Shown piece by piece: positions 25,048 to 32,677 of a stretch of 64,000 bases of DNA. This stretch comes from Jejudonia soesokkakensis (lineage in GTDB: Bacteria > Bacteroidota > Bacteroidia > Flavobacteriales > Flavobacteriaceae): the NCBI RefSeq assembly GCF_042664795.1, contig NZ_JBHTBN010000002.1:310001-374000 (forward strand), read 5' to 3'. Below the pieces are notes generated by a model that was not told the origin of the DNA, did no database searches, and worked only from the letters and a program-made list of their open reading frames with translations. The stretch's first letter is position 1, and every line of letters starts with the position of its first letter. The translations under genes and the position numbers were made by a program.

Positions 25048-25120
25048 AAAAAAGAGAAAGCCTCTACCAGGTAGAAGCTCTCACCGTTTCTTGTAAAACG
25101 AAATAAACTTAATAGTTTAT
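25048..25120 (-). ncRNA. Candidate small RNA, about 73 nt, with own promoter and terminator
   Basis: Minus strand. The -7 box TATATTTG (25127-25134) is perfect; a GTTG -33 candidate (25154-25157) lies exactly 19 nt further upstream. Transcription would begin near 25120. It would end at a terminator hairpin at 25054-25082 (TCTAC-CTG-GTAGA extended by GC-rich pairs with a 2-nt bulge) followed by six T residues at 25048-25053. Between them is a small hairpin AAACT-ATTA-AGTTT. No open frame is present. The RNA is read toward the rod-like element and antisense to the upstream region of the 25251 gene. Confidence 0.45.
25054..25082 (-). terminator. Intrinsic terminator facing the minus strand
   Basis: On the minus strand a stem of about 12 bp with a 3-nt loop (CTG) and a TT bulge is followed by TTTTTT. 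No protein gene ends here on that strand, so the terminator needs another transcript, presumably the small RNA starting near 25120. Confidence 0.65.
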
Positions 25121-25126
25121 CTTACA

Positions 25127-25134
25127 CAAATATA
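25127..25134 (-). promoter_or_regulatory. -7 promoter element of the minus-strand small RNA
   Basis: TATATTTG, an exact TAnnTTTG match, with GTTG at 25154-25157 as -33 element and a 19-nt spacer, which is the standard Bacteroidota spacing. Confidence 0.6.
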
Positions 25135-25159
25135 CAAATTATTTAAAAAGAGACAACTG

Positions 25160-25213
25160 CGGTTTATTTTAAGAGTGTAAAGCTTTCCACACTTTAAAAA
25201 GCCGCGGAAACCG
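25160..25213 (+). other. Nested hairpin in the 5' leader of the 25251 gene
   Basis: CGGTTT (25160-25165) pairs with AAACCG (25208-25213), enclosing a second stem AGTGT (25074 positions on at 25174-25178) with ACACT (25189-25193). The structure ends 37 nt before the ATG of the exported 198-aa protein. It could be a leader regulatory element; no known riboswitch was recognised. Confidence 0.35.
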
Positions 25214-25250
25214 AAAAGCGAACGAGTAGGAATTTTTTAAATTATGTATT

Positions 25251-25847
25251 ATGAAAAAACTAAAATTAATCACCCTTATAATTTTATTATGTATAGGGTT
25301 TCAAGTAACAGCTCAGAATAAGACATCCAGTTCAAATTGGACTAAAGAAGAAGTTAAACAAGAACTAATCGACGGATTTGCCCAATTTGTAGAGTCAGTT
25401 CGACCGTTTTATGCAAAAGGAGACACTTATAGCCAGTTTTTAAATAAAGTGTTCTATGGAAATAATACAAATATCACTAAGCCCATTCCAATATTACCCC
25501 CTGCAGGAGATGGTATGCTACACAAAGCTTATGAATATTTAAGTAAGGGCTATAATCAAATAGAGATAGTTAAGCTAGGTGATTATGAGACAATGGGTAA
25601 TGCGGTACTTTTTTATAATGAGGAACAGAAAAAGGCAGGAAAAAATGCGAATAGAACAGATCTTGAAGCTAAACTTTTCGGAGGAAATTCAACTGTATTG
25701 GAATCAAATCCTTTGCTTGCAGAGCGAGGAAGATGCAGATGGTGGCAGCTAAGTTGCCATCTGAGTGAAATTTTTGGTGATGATGGAGGCGCTACGATTA
25801 CGAATGGAATTATACAATTAATTTTAACAATTCTAGGATTAGGTTAA
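25251..25847 (+). CDS. Exported protein with Trp/Cys motif and hydrophobic C-terminus
   Basis: A 198-aa protein of unknown function. Residues 1-21 are a signal peptide (MKKLKLITLIILLCIGFQVTAQ). The mature part is helical and polar up to about residue 155. The last 40 residues are different: a basic patch RGRCRWWQLSC with two Cys that could form a disulfide, then an acidic turn FGDDGG and a strongly hydrophobic end TNGIIQLILTILGLG. It is not a type IX C-terminal signal. The end could insert in a membrane, so a toxin-like or membrane-active role is possible but unproven. It follows a structured leader and is separated from the next gene by a weak terminator. Confidence 0.65.
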   Translation: MKKLKLITLIILLCIGFQVTAQNKTSSSNWTKEEVKQELIDGFAQFVESVRPFYAKGDTYSQFLNKVFYGNNTNITKPIPILPPAGDGMLHKAYEYLSKGYNQIEIVKLGDYETMGNAVLFYNEEQKKAGKNANRTDLEAKLFGGNSTVLESNPLLAERGRCRWWQLSCHLSEIFGDDGGATITNGIIQLILTILGLG

Positions 25848-25857
25848 TAATTTTTGT

Positions 25858-25895
25858 TTCCGCATTAGTAAATAGCTTATGCGGAAGCATTTTTC
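25858..25895 (+). terminator. Probable intrinsic terminator
   Basis: TTCCGCAT and ATGCGGAA form an 8-bp stem, extendable by 3 bp with one mismatch, followed after GC by a short T-run. It lies 11 nt after the stop at 25847. Confidence 0.6.
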
Positions 25896-25913
25896 AAAAT
25901 AAATTTTTTATAT

Positions 25914-26669
25914 ATGAAACCTTACTATATTCTCTCATTATTACTAGCTTTATTTTTTTCAAGTTGCCGTATCCCACTTGTCAATATGACTCTTCAAAAA
26001 TTAGGCATTTTTGAAGATGAAGTAAAATTAATTAAACTTAAAAAAGATAATAACGAAATAGCATTTATTCCTATCCATCATGCAGGAACTAGAGAGTTTT
26101 ACAATGATGTTACTAAAAAAATTGATTCATTGGAAGCAATAGGATATTTCATGTATTGGGAAAAGATTAAGTCAAAAAAAATGGATAGTACCAAAGCTGA
26201 TACAGTATCTAGGAAATTAAGAAAAATCACAGGTATTTATACATTTGGCAATGATTTTGTTAGCGTTTTAGATACTTTAACAAAAAATAAGTTGCATAAA
26301 CTAAAAAAACAACTAATCAATCAGCCATCATATTGGGACCTTGGAATTGATAGTTTAAATAGTAAAAACGCAGATGCAACTGTTGAACAAATTTTAGAGT
26401 TTCACGATGAAAAATATGGTAAAGTGGTTTTAGAACCTTGTGACTTTGAAACCAAAATTACTGAGAAAAGTTCTTGTCAAAACTTAGAAAATCACAAAGA
26501 TATCAGTGATGATATAATAATAAATTTTAGAAATCAAATAGTATTAGAAGAACTTGACAAGGAAATCAAAAATAAGATTGCGATTGTTTATGGACGTGGT
26601 CATCTCGAAGGGATTAAAAAAGGACTTATAGAAAGAGGCTACATACAAGTAGCACCACTCCCCGACTAA
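25914..26669 (+). CDS. TraB/GumN-like lipoprotein
   Basis: A 251-aa lipoprotein: signal and lipobox FFSSC within the first 19 residues. The mature part resembles the TraB/GumN/TIKI superfamily: an early strand with histidines FIPIHHAGTREFYNDV, a middle FRNQIVLEEL (the RN motif region) and a C-terminal IAIVYGRGHLEGIKKGLIERGY matching the usual GxGHxxGI end. Eukaryotic TIKI members are metalloproteases; bacterial ones have no agreed function. The call rests on motif layout seen by eye, so it is moderate. It sits in the accessory island, 20 nt before the next exported protein, probably one operon with 26689 and 27137. Confidence 0.55.
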   Translation: MKPYYILSLLLALFFSSCRIPLVNMTLQKLGIFEDEVKLIKLKKDNNEIAFIPIHHAGTREFYNDVTKKIDSLEAIGYFMYWEKIKSKKMDSTKADTVSRKLRKITGIYTFGNDFVSVLDTLTKNKLHKLKKQLINQPSYWDLGIDSLNSKNADATVEQILEFHDEKYGKVVLEPCDFETKITEKSSCQNLENHKDISDDIIINFRNQIVLEELDKEIKNKIAIVYGRGHLEGIKKGLIERGYIQVAPLPD

Positions 26670-26688
26670 TATAAAAATAGTGTATATT

Positions 26689-27135
26689 ATGAAAATAGGT
26701 ATCACCTTACTAATAGGGTGCCTGGCACCGCTTTGCCTGGCTCAAGCTGATTTCGACACAGAAAATGAGGTCTATGCTACCATCAATTTTAATGGAAGAC
26801 ATTGTCGTGGAGATCGAGGTATCTGCAGTGTTATTGTCGAAAATAAAGCAAGCAACGCAAATTCAATCATCGCAGTAGTTAACGATTCCAAAATTGAACT
26901 TCTAATTCTAAAAGATGCTTTAGAGACTTCAGAATTTAGTAAAATATGTGGCATTGAGGCCGAAGAAATTTCAGATAAAAAAGCACTCTATTTTATAATG
27001 GAAGAGCCATTTATGCTTCCAGAAAATTTAATTTCGACCTTGCACTTAAATCCCCAAAAAAGAACTATTCAGAATAAAGAATATGCCATCTCGGTTTCGG
27101 AAGAATATTTTATCATAACCTTAAATCTTCAGTAA
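26689..27135 (+). CDS. Small exported protein of unknown function
   Basis: A 148-aa protein with a signal peptide (MKIGITLLIGCLAPLCLAQ). The mature part is predicted to be mostly beta with alternating hydrophobic residues. One cysteine pair, in GRHCRGDRGICSV, may form a disulfide. The ATG at 26689 is chosen over an upstream GTG at 26680 because it starts the signal peptide. The stop is 1 nt from the ATG of the next gene, so the two are almost certainly cotranslated. I do not recognise the family. Confidence 0.6.
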   Translation: MKIGITLLIGCLAPLCLAQADFDTENEVYATINFNGRHCRGDRGICSVIVENKASNANSIIAVVNDSKIELLILKDALETSEFSKICGIEAEEISDKKALYFIMEEPFMLPENLISTLHLNPQKRTIQNKEYAISVSEEYFIITLNLQ

Positions 27136-27136
27136 A

Positions 27137-28300
27137 ATGATCATCTCCTCTCGACTATATATGCTTGCTTTTCTGTTATTTTCGGTTATTACCTGTCATG
27201 CTACCCATAAAAACAACTACGAAATAGATCAGCTTTTGTCTGAATGGATTCGAGAAACCAATGATATTAAGGATTCATACAACCACTTAAATAATCCTAT
27301 TTATTTTCGGTTAACAGCCATTTCTAATGAGTTATTAGTAAAAGAAGCTACAGTTGAAAAGAAGATAAGCTTACTGATTGAAAAAGACCTCCTGAAAGAA
27401 CAATTACAACAAAATAAAATTTCAGAAATAAACGATATTAGCAAAATTAGATATCTAAAAGGACTCCAAATTATTAAAATTCTCTACGGAAAAACCCTCG
27501 CCTTGGATCATCATTTTGCTACAGTAAGTACCCTCAACGAAATTAATAAGATATCAAACCCTAATAACTATCAGGAATTCTCAAATATTAAAGAATTTAT
27601 CGCAAAGAAAAGTGAAAAAAAACAAGGTTTTGATCTTTCAGAAATATTGGGCACAAATATCTATACTTCAATTATACATTCGTTTGTTTCATTATTCACC
27701 AATTCAGCCGCAACTAAGCAAGAAAAAGACTCAAGCATCCGGAATATAGAATGTATTCTCGACTTTACACTCCGTATGCATAATGATTTGAATACTATCT
27801 ATTTCGAAACTGTTTTTTTAAAGAAAAGCAATGAGAACATGATGCAGGAAATTGAAAAATTATTTACCGATTACACAAAACCTATCGATTATAAAAAATC
27901 ATTAAAGGACTGTAGAGACATGGATGACTGGGATGCTGTGCGTGACCAGTTAAACAGCTATCTCGAGAAAATGGAAGCTGCTATCTCTTCAAAACCTTCC
28001 GATTCTAAAGTTCAAAGAATGCGTATCGATCTTGAATTTCCTATAGATAGATTGCTTCAGTACATTACCCAATACAATGCTTTTATTGATCAGGGCTCTA
28101 AATTTTATGAAAAGTTTGGCATCATGCTAGACAGCTATGAAAATGAGCAACAATGCTCCTCAAAAATTCCTCCAGAATACAATACATTAAAAAAAGGTGT
28201 TACAATTGCTATCGAAAAATTTAATACAGCTTACAAGCCAGTTGAGATCAATGGAAGTAAAATGAAAGAGGTACTCTATGGTATTAATGAATACGAGTAA
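27137..28300 (+). CDS. Exported helical protein of unknown function
   Basis: A 387-aa protein. The N-terminus is a signal sequence (RLYMLAFLLFSVITCHA); the Cys could be a lipidation site, but the residues before it are not typical. The rest is rich in Lys, Glu, Ile and Asn and looks all-helical (VEKKISLLIEKDLLKEQLQQNK, DQLNSYLEKMEAAISS). Two Cys flank a DCRDMDDWDAVRDQ segment and another lies in QQCSSKIPP. No catalytic motif is visible. It follows the 148-aa exported protein with no spacer, suggesting that the two products work together. It is the last island gene before ald. Confidence 0.6.
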   Translation: MIISSRLYMLAFLLFSVITCHATHKNNYEIDQLLSEWIRETNDIKDSYNHLNNPIYFRLTAISNELLVKEATVEKKISLLIEKDLLKEQLQQNKISEINDISKIRYLKGLQIIKILYGKTLALDHHFATVSTLNEINKISNPNNYQEFSNIKEFIAKKSEKKQGFDLSEILGTNIYTSIIHSFVSLFTNSAATKQEKDSSIRNIECILDFTLRMHNDLNTIYFETVFLKKSNENMMQEIEKLFTDYTKPIDYKKSLKDCRDMDDWDAVRDQLNSYLEKMEAAISSKPSDSKVQRMRIDLEFPIDRLLQYITQYNAFIDQGSKFYEKFGIMLDSYENEQQCSSKIPPEYNTLKKGVTIAIEKFNTAYKPVEINGSKMKEVLYGINEYE

Positions 28301-28342
28301 ACCGCTTACTATTGCTATTCTGTGTTTCAAAATATTTACGTA

Positions 28343-28363
28343 ACTTGGTACAACCAACCGAGT
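28343..28363 (+). other. Weak hairpin just before ald
   Basis: ACTTGG pairs with CCGAGT (one wobble), ending 4 nt before the ald ATG. TTGGT-ACA-ACCAA is an alternative fold of the same bases. It resembles the start-proximal hairpins elsewhere but is closer and less GC-rich, so it is listed only as possible. Confidence 0.3.
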
Positions 28364-28367
28364 ACAC

Positions 28368-29567
28368 ATGAGCAAACCTTCATCACCTTTTACCAAAGAA
28401 CAATTACTCCCACAGGAAGAAAAATTGGAGATCGCCAGACAAAAAGGAGAACTTTATATTGGAATTCCTAAAGAAATATATTTTCAAGAAAAACGAATTT
28501 GTTTAACACCCGATGCTGTGGGTGCCATCGTTGCCAATGGCCACCGTGTTTTAATTGAATGTGGCGCAGGTGAAGAAGCTGGATTTTTAGACAGGGACTT
28601 TAGTGAAGCAGGGGCACAATTAACTAAGGATACTAAAAAGGTATTTGGTTGCCCTATGGTTTTAAAAGTAGAGCCTCCTACGTTAGAAGAATTAGAATAT
28701 ATCAACCCAAAGACTGTATTGATTTCTGCCCTTCAACTTAAAACTCGGCAGAAAAAATATTTTCAGGCACTTGCAAAGAAAAAAATTACAGCAGTAGCTT
28801 TCGAATTTATTAAAGATGAAGACAATACCTATCCTGCCGTTAAAGCGCTAAGTGAGATTGCTGGAACGGCCTCCGTATTAATAGCATCTGAACTTATGGT
28901 CAATGCAAAAAAAGGTAATGGCCTGCTCTTCGGAAACATTAGCGGCGTGCCTCCTGTAGAGGTTGTAGTAATTGGCGCTGGAACAGTTGGACAATTTGCA
29001 GTTCGCTCTGCTATTGGCCTAGGGGCTAATGTAAAAGTTTTTGATAGCTCTATTACCAAATTAAGGAGGTTACAGTCTGACGTAGGTCAAACCCTCTACA
29101 CTTCTACCATTCAGCCTAAAAATCTCACAAAAGCATTACGACGTTGCGACGTAGCCATTGGTGCCATTAGAGGAAACGATCGCTCCCCTATTGTAGTTAC
29201 CGAAGACATGGTTGAAAAGATGAAAAAAGGAGCAGTGATTATTGATGTTAGTGTAGATATGGGTGGCTGTTTTGAAACCACCGAAATGACCACACACGAT
29301 AGTCCTATACAAATTAAACACGATGTAATTCATTACGGTGTGCCCAATATTCCTGCCCGCTATCCAAAAACAGCATCTATAAGCATTAGTAACATATTCA
29401 CTCCCTATCTGTTACAGATTGCAGAAAGTGGAGGGCTTGAACAAGCCATTCGATTTGACAATGGTTTAAAAAATGGTTTGTATTTTTACCGCGGAATTTT
29501 AACCAATAAATCGATTAGTGATTGGTTTGATATGTCGTATAGTGACATCAACTTACTTATCTTTTAA
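28368..29567 (+). CDS. ald: Alanine dehydrogenase
   Basis: A 399-aa NAD-dependent enzyme interconverting L-alanine and pyruvate plus ammonia. Seen: YIGIPKEIYFQEKRICLTPDAV (substrate-binding Arg and Lys region), GAGEEAGF, FEFIKDED, the Rossmann motif VVVIGAGTVGQFAVRSAIGLGANVKVFD and MKKGAVIIDVSVDMGG. The protein carries an N-terminal extension of about 28 residues before the canonical start, as in other Bacteroidota forms. In related genomes it follows tsaE directly. The DUF4258-like gene starts 17 nt downstream. Confidence 0.92.
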   Translation: MSKPSSPFTKEQLLPQEEKLEIARQKGELYIGIPKEIYFQEKRICLTPDAVGAIVANGHRVLIECGAGEEAGFLDRDFSEAGAQLTKDTKKVFGCPMVLKVEPPTLEELEYINPKTVLISALQLKTRQKKYFQALAKKKITAVAFEFIKDEDNTYPAVKALSEIAGTASVLIASELMVNAKKGNGLLFGNISGVPPVEVVVIGAGTVGQFAVRSAIGLGANVKVFDSSITKLRRLQSDVGQTLYTSTIQPKNLTKALRRCDVAIGAIRGNDRSPIVVTEDMVEKMKKGAVIIDVSVDMGGCFETTEMTTHDSPIQIKHDVIHYGVPNIPARYPKTASISISNIFTPYLLQIAESGGLEQAIRFDNGLKNGLYFYRGILTNKSISDWFDMSYSDINLLIF

Positions 29568-29584
29568 TTTCTGAAAAAGAATTT

Positions 29585-29962
29585 ATGAAAGTAGCACAAC
29601 GAATTGCCTGGTACCTTGGCGGATTTGGTATTGGTCTTCTAATTTTATTTTTTTTTCTCGGCGGAAAAAAAACCTCCTGTGACTATGGTCCAAATGACAG
29701 AGTATTAAAAAATATAAGAATTAAAGACAGAGTCTTATCTGAAGCGGCTTTGGTATCACTTAAGTCAAAACAACTAGATACTTCAGCTATTTCAACACTT
29801 CTTTACGATGGCACCGTTGATTTTGGAGAAAGTATTACAAATCTTGATTCGTGCAACGTGTATATTATTAACGGAGAAGTTTCAGAAAAAAAATTACAAT
29901 TAAAAATTCAGAATTGCACTAATAGAGCAACGGTCCTATCTTTAAAAGAAGTTACTAACTAA
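29585..29962 (+). CDS. Membrane-anchored DUF4258-like protein
   Basis: A 125-aa protein with one N-terminal membrane helix (WYLGGFGIGLLILFFFLGG) and a small domain with Cys at CDYGPNDRVLKNIRIKDR and SCNVYIINGEVSEKKLQLKIQNC. Position between ald and proline dehydrogenase, and the sequence pattern, fit the protein usually labelled DUF4258 in flavobacteria; this is from memory. Function unknown. It ends exactly at the convergent proline dehydrogenase gene, with no room for a separate terminator. Confidence 0.6.
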   Translation: MKVAQRIAWYLGGFGIGLLILFFFLGGKKTSCDYGPNDRVLKNIRIKDRVLSEAALVSLKSKQLDTSAISTLLYDGTVDFGESITNLDSCNVYIINGEVSEKKLQLKIQNCTNRATVLSLKEVTN

Positions 29963-31135
29963 TTATAATTTTCTTCTTGCTCTTTCTTTTTTCAGTAAGG
30001 TAAGCTCACGACTCGTCTGCCCAGCTACCGATGTGTTTTCTTCGGCACGTCTAATTAAATAGGGCATCACATCCTTTACAGGGCCAAAAGGAATGTATTT
30101 AGCCACATTATACCCTTCATTTGCCATATTGTAGCTTATGTGATCACTCATCCCGTAAAGCTGTCCAAACCATACTCTAGAATCGTTTTTAAACAATCCT
30201 TTGGCATCCATAACCTCCATGGCCAAATAACTACTAGCTTCATTGTGAGTTCCTAAAAACAATGAAATATCCTGTAAATTATCTAGTATGTATTGCATTA
30301 CCTCATTAAAGTTGGCATCGGTCGCTTGCTTGCTTGCACAAATAGGAGTTGGATATCCTTTCTCTTTAGCGCGATCATTTTCCTTTTCCATATAGGCTCC
30401 TCGCACCACTTTAAAACCAAGTTTGTATCCGCCAGCTTTAGCCTTAGCATGTTGTTCCTTTAAATAATCGAGTCGGTCCCAACGATAACATTGCAGGGTA
30501 TTAAATACGATAGGTTTATCGGTATTATAAGCAGCCATCATCTCTTCACATAGGTCATCTGCAGCATCCTGCATCCAAGATTCTTCGGCATCTATCAAAA
30601 CAGCGATGTCACATTTCTTTGCTGCACTACAAATATCTGTGTAGCGCCCAATAATTCGCTCCCATTGCCCTAGTTCATCTTCAGTAAGTTCTTTATTTTC
30701 TGAAACTTTTTGAAAAATTTTAAATCGTCCAAAACCTGTTGGTTTGAATACCGAAAAAGGCATGGCTGGTTTTTTTTCGGCAAAATGAGTAAGCTCCAAA
30801 ACTTTAGCCAATGTAGCATCAAACTGAGTCACTTCTTCTGAGCCTTCGACCGAATAGTCTAAAACGGACGCAACACCCGCTTCATATAAACTGTCAACTG
30901 TTGGCATACAATCTTGTTCGCTTACGCCTCCACAAAAATGATCAAAAACGGTTGAGCGTATTAACCCTTCTACTGGTAAATGCAAATTAAGGGCAAACTT
31001 AGTCGCAGCTGTTCCTATTCGAACCAAAGGCTCATTGGCAATCATCTTAAACAAAAAATAAGCCCGCTCTAGTTCAGAATCAGTTTTCAACTTAAAAGCA
31101 ACTTCTGTATTATCAAAAAGTGAATTTGACACCAT
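29963..31135 (-). CDS. Proline dehydrogenase
   Basis: A 390-aa FAD enzyme that oxidises proline to pyrroline-5-carboxylate, feeding the quinone pool. It is a stand-alone PRODH, not fused to the P5C dehydrogenase. Barrel motifs seen: LIDAEESWMQDAADDL, GYKLGFKVVRGAYMEKENDRA, SLFLGTHNEAS, and the C-terminal YLIRRAEENTSVAGQTSREL, which contains the proline-binding Arg pair. It has a -7 box at 31152-31159 on the minus strand, overlapping the divergent aroB promoter region. Confidence 0.94.
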   Translation of the reverse strand: MVSNSLFDNTEVAFKLKTDSELERAYFLFKMIANEPLVRIGTAATKFALNLHLPVEGLIRSTVFDHFCGGVSEQDCMPTVDSLYEAGVASVLDYSVEGSEEVTQFDATLAKVLELTHFAEKKPAMPFSVFKPTGFGRFKIFQKVSENKELTEDELGQWERIIGRYTDICSAAKKCDIAVLIDAEESWMQDAADDLCEEMMAAYNTDKPIVFNTLQCYRWDRLDYLKEQHAKAKAGGYKLGFKVVRGAYMEKENDRAKEKGYPTPICASKQATDANFNEVMQYILDNLQDISLFLGTHNEASSYLAMEVMDAKGLFKNDSRVWFGQLYGMSDHISYNMANEGYNVAKYIPFGPVKDVMPYLIRRAEENTSVAGQTSRELTLLKKERARRKL

Positions 31136-31151
31136 AATTAAAAAATGAATA

Positions 31152-31159
31152 CAAATATA
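31152..31159 (-). promoter_or_regulatory. -7 promoter element of proline dehydrogenase
   Basis: TATATTTG, an exact TAnnTTTG match, 16 nt before the ATG at 31135, giving a very short leader. Confidence 0.55.
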
Positions 31160-31161
31160 GT

Positions 31162-31169
31162 TAGATTTG
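31162..31169 (+). promoter_or_regulatory. -7 promoter element of aroB
   Basis: TAGATTTG, an exact TAnnTTTG match, 35 nt before the aroB ATG. It lies 2 nt from the opposite-strand -7 box of proline dehydrogenase, so the two promoters may compete for polymerase. Confidence 0.5.
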
Positions 31170-31204
31170 AGCTTTCATAAACAACGCAAATAACATTCGG
31201 CCCT

Positions 31205-32272
31205 ATGATGGAAATTAAAAAAGAGCGAGGTGCAGTTTACTGTAATGAAGAAGCATGGAAACATCTTAAAAGCAAGCTAGTTAGCCTTCACCCCTCTAAA
31301 TTATTTATTCTAGTCAATACCCATACAGCCCGTTTTTGTTTACCTGTTTTTTTAGAATTAAGTGAAATTACAAGCTATGAAGTTCTTACCATCGAGGCTG
31401 GAGAAAAGTATAAAAACATTACCAGTTGTGTTGACTTGTGGCATTTACTTTCAGAAAAAGGGGCTGACAGAAAAAGTGTTTTAATTAACTTAGGTGGCGG
31501 GGTGGTTACAGATCTTGGCGGATTTGTCGCCTCCACATTTAAACGAGGAATTGAGTTCATTAATATTCCTACTTCTTTGCTGGCAATGGTAGATGCTTCT
31601 GTGGGTGGAAAAAATGGTGTAGATCTGGGAACACTAAAAAACCAAATTGGTGTAATAAAAGAACCGCTGCAGGTAATTGTAGACACTAATTTTTTAAAGA
31701 CGCTACCCAAAAATGAAGTAGTTTCGGGGTACGCCGAGATGCTTAAACACGGATTAATTCATTCTGAAGATTATTGGAATGATGTTCAAAAATTTGATAT
31801 AAAGAATCCTGCTTCAGAAGAGAATTTGATTTGGAAATCAATTCTTATAAAAAATGAAGTGGTTACTGAAGATCCTTTTGAACAGAACCGAAGGAAAACC
31901 CTTAATTATGGTCATACCTTAGGACATGCAATTGAGTCCTATTGTCTGGCTTCAGAAACAAAAAAAACACTCTTGCATGGAGAAGCAATTGCCATAGGAA
32001 TAATCTTAGCGACCTTTCTCTCAACAGAATTACTAAACTTTCCGAAGCAAAAATGCCAGCATATAGCCAATGTAATTCTTTCACATTATCCCAAAGTGGA
32101 GTTTACTGAAACCACAATTAACGACTGTATAGAATTACTTAAATACGACAAGAAAAATCAGCACGGGAAAGTACTATTTGTGTTACTAAATGATATTGGA
32201 AAACATGAAATAAATTGTGAAGTTCCTAATGATTTAATTTACAAGGCATTTTCATATTATAAAAATCTGTAA
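31205..32272 (+). CDS. aroB: 3-dehydroquinate synthase
   Basis: A 355-aa enzyme of the shikimate pathway, converting DAHP to dehydroquinate with NAD and a divalent metal. The signature block is clear: NLGGGVVTDLGGFVASTFKRGIEFINIPTSLLAMVDASVGGKNGVD. KNQIGVIKEP, SGYAEMLKHGLIHSEDYW and RKTLNYGHTLGHAIES supply metal and substrate ligands. Length is normal. Two ATGs stand in tandem at 31205 and 31208; the first is given. It is divergent from proline dehydrogenase. Confidence 0.95.
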   Translation: MMEIKKERGAVYCNEEAWKHLKSKLVSLHPSKLFILVNTHTARFCLPVFLELSEITSYEVLTIEAGEKYKNITSCVDLWHLLSEKGADRKSVLINLGGGVVTDLGGFVASTFKRGIEFINIPTSLLAMVDASVGGKNGVDLGTLKNQIGVIKEPLQVIVDTNFLKTLPKNEVVSGYAEMLKHGLIHSEDYWNDVQKFDIKNPASEENLIWKSILIKNEVVTEDPFEQNRRKTLNYGHTLGHAIESYCLASETKKTLLHGEAIAIGIILATFLSTELLNFPKQKCQHIANVILSHYPKVEFTETTINDCIELLKYDKKNQHGKVLFVLLNDIGKHEINCEVPNDLIYKAFSYYKNL

Positions 32273-32335
32273 AAGTTATTTGATTGTTTTTATATTTTAG
32301 TAGTTTTAAAACCGCAAAACAACGTGCCCAAACCT

Positions 32336-32629
32336 ATGAAAAGAATTATAGTTGACTATAAAAAATTAACTCCAGAAATCCTGTCAATGTTGGTTGACAA
32401 ATATCCTGATGGATACGACGATGATCAAGTGATTCGATTTAAGAATGCACAAAACGAAACTGTAGAAGCGGTTGAAGTGCGTACTGATGACACAATTTAC
32501 CTGGTTAAGGTGAGTTCCAGACTAGAAAACAGTATGGCCAATTTTGATGAAGATGATTATGAAAATGATGAGTACAGTGATCCTATTGTAGAAATAGCAG
32601 ATAGAAAAATAGCTGACGAGGAAGAATAA
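32336..32629 (+). CDS. Small acidic conserved-type protein
   Basis: A 97-aa soluble protein, MKRIIVDYKKLTPEILSMLV and onward, with a C-terminal half very rich in Asp and Glu (MANFDEDDYENDEYSD). The ATG at 32336 is chosen over a GTG at 32324. A possible promoter, TTTG at 32279-32282 and TAGTTTTA at 32301, lies just upstream. The pattern of a short basic-to-neutral N-terminal domain with an acidic tail is familiar from Bacteroidota proteins next to aroB, but no function is known. It ends directly at a strong terminator. Confidence 0.7.
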   Translation: MKRIIVDYKKLTPEILSMLVDKYPDGYDDDQVIRFKNAQNETVEAVEVRTDDTIYLVKVSSRLENSMANFDEDDYENDEYSDPIVEIADRKIADEEE

Positions 32630-32656
32630 AAAAAAGCTCCACAATGGAGCTTTTTT
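32630..32656. terminator. Bidirectional terminator
   Basis: AAAAAGCTCCA and TGGAGCTTTTT make an 11-bp stem with a 3-nt loop between convergent genes ending at 32629 and 32678. Confidence 0.9.
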
Positions 32657-32677
32657 AATTTATTGACTACAATACGA

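Noticed and set aside
22032..28342. Prophage or transposon origin for the island
   Set aside because: No integrase, transposase, phage structural gene, terminal repeat or tRNA target was seen; accessory status rests on gene content and context only.
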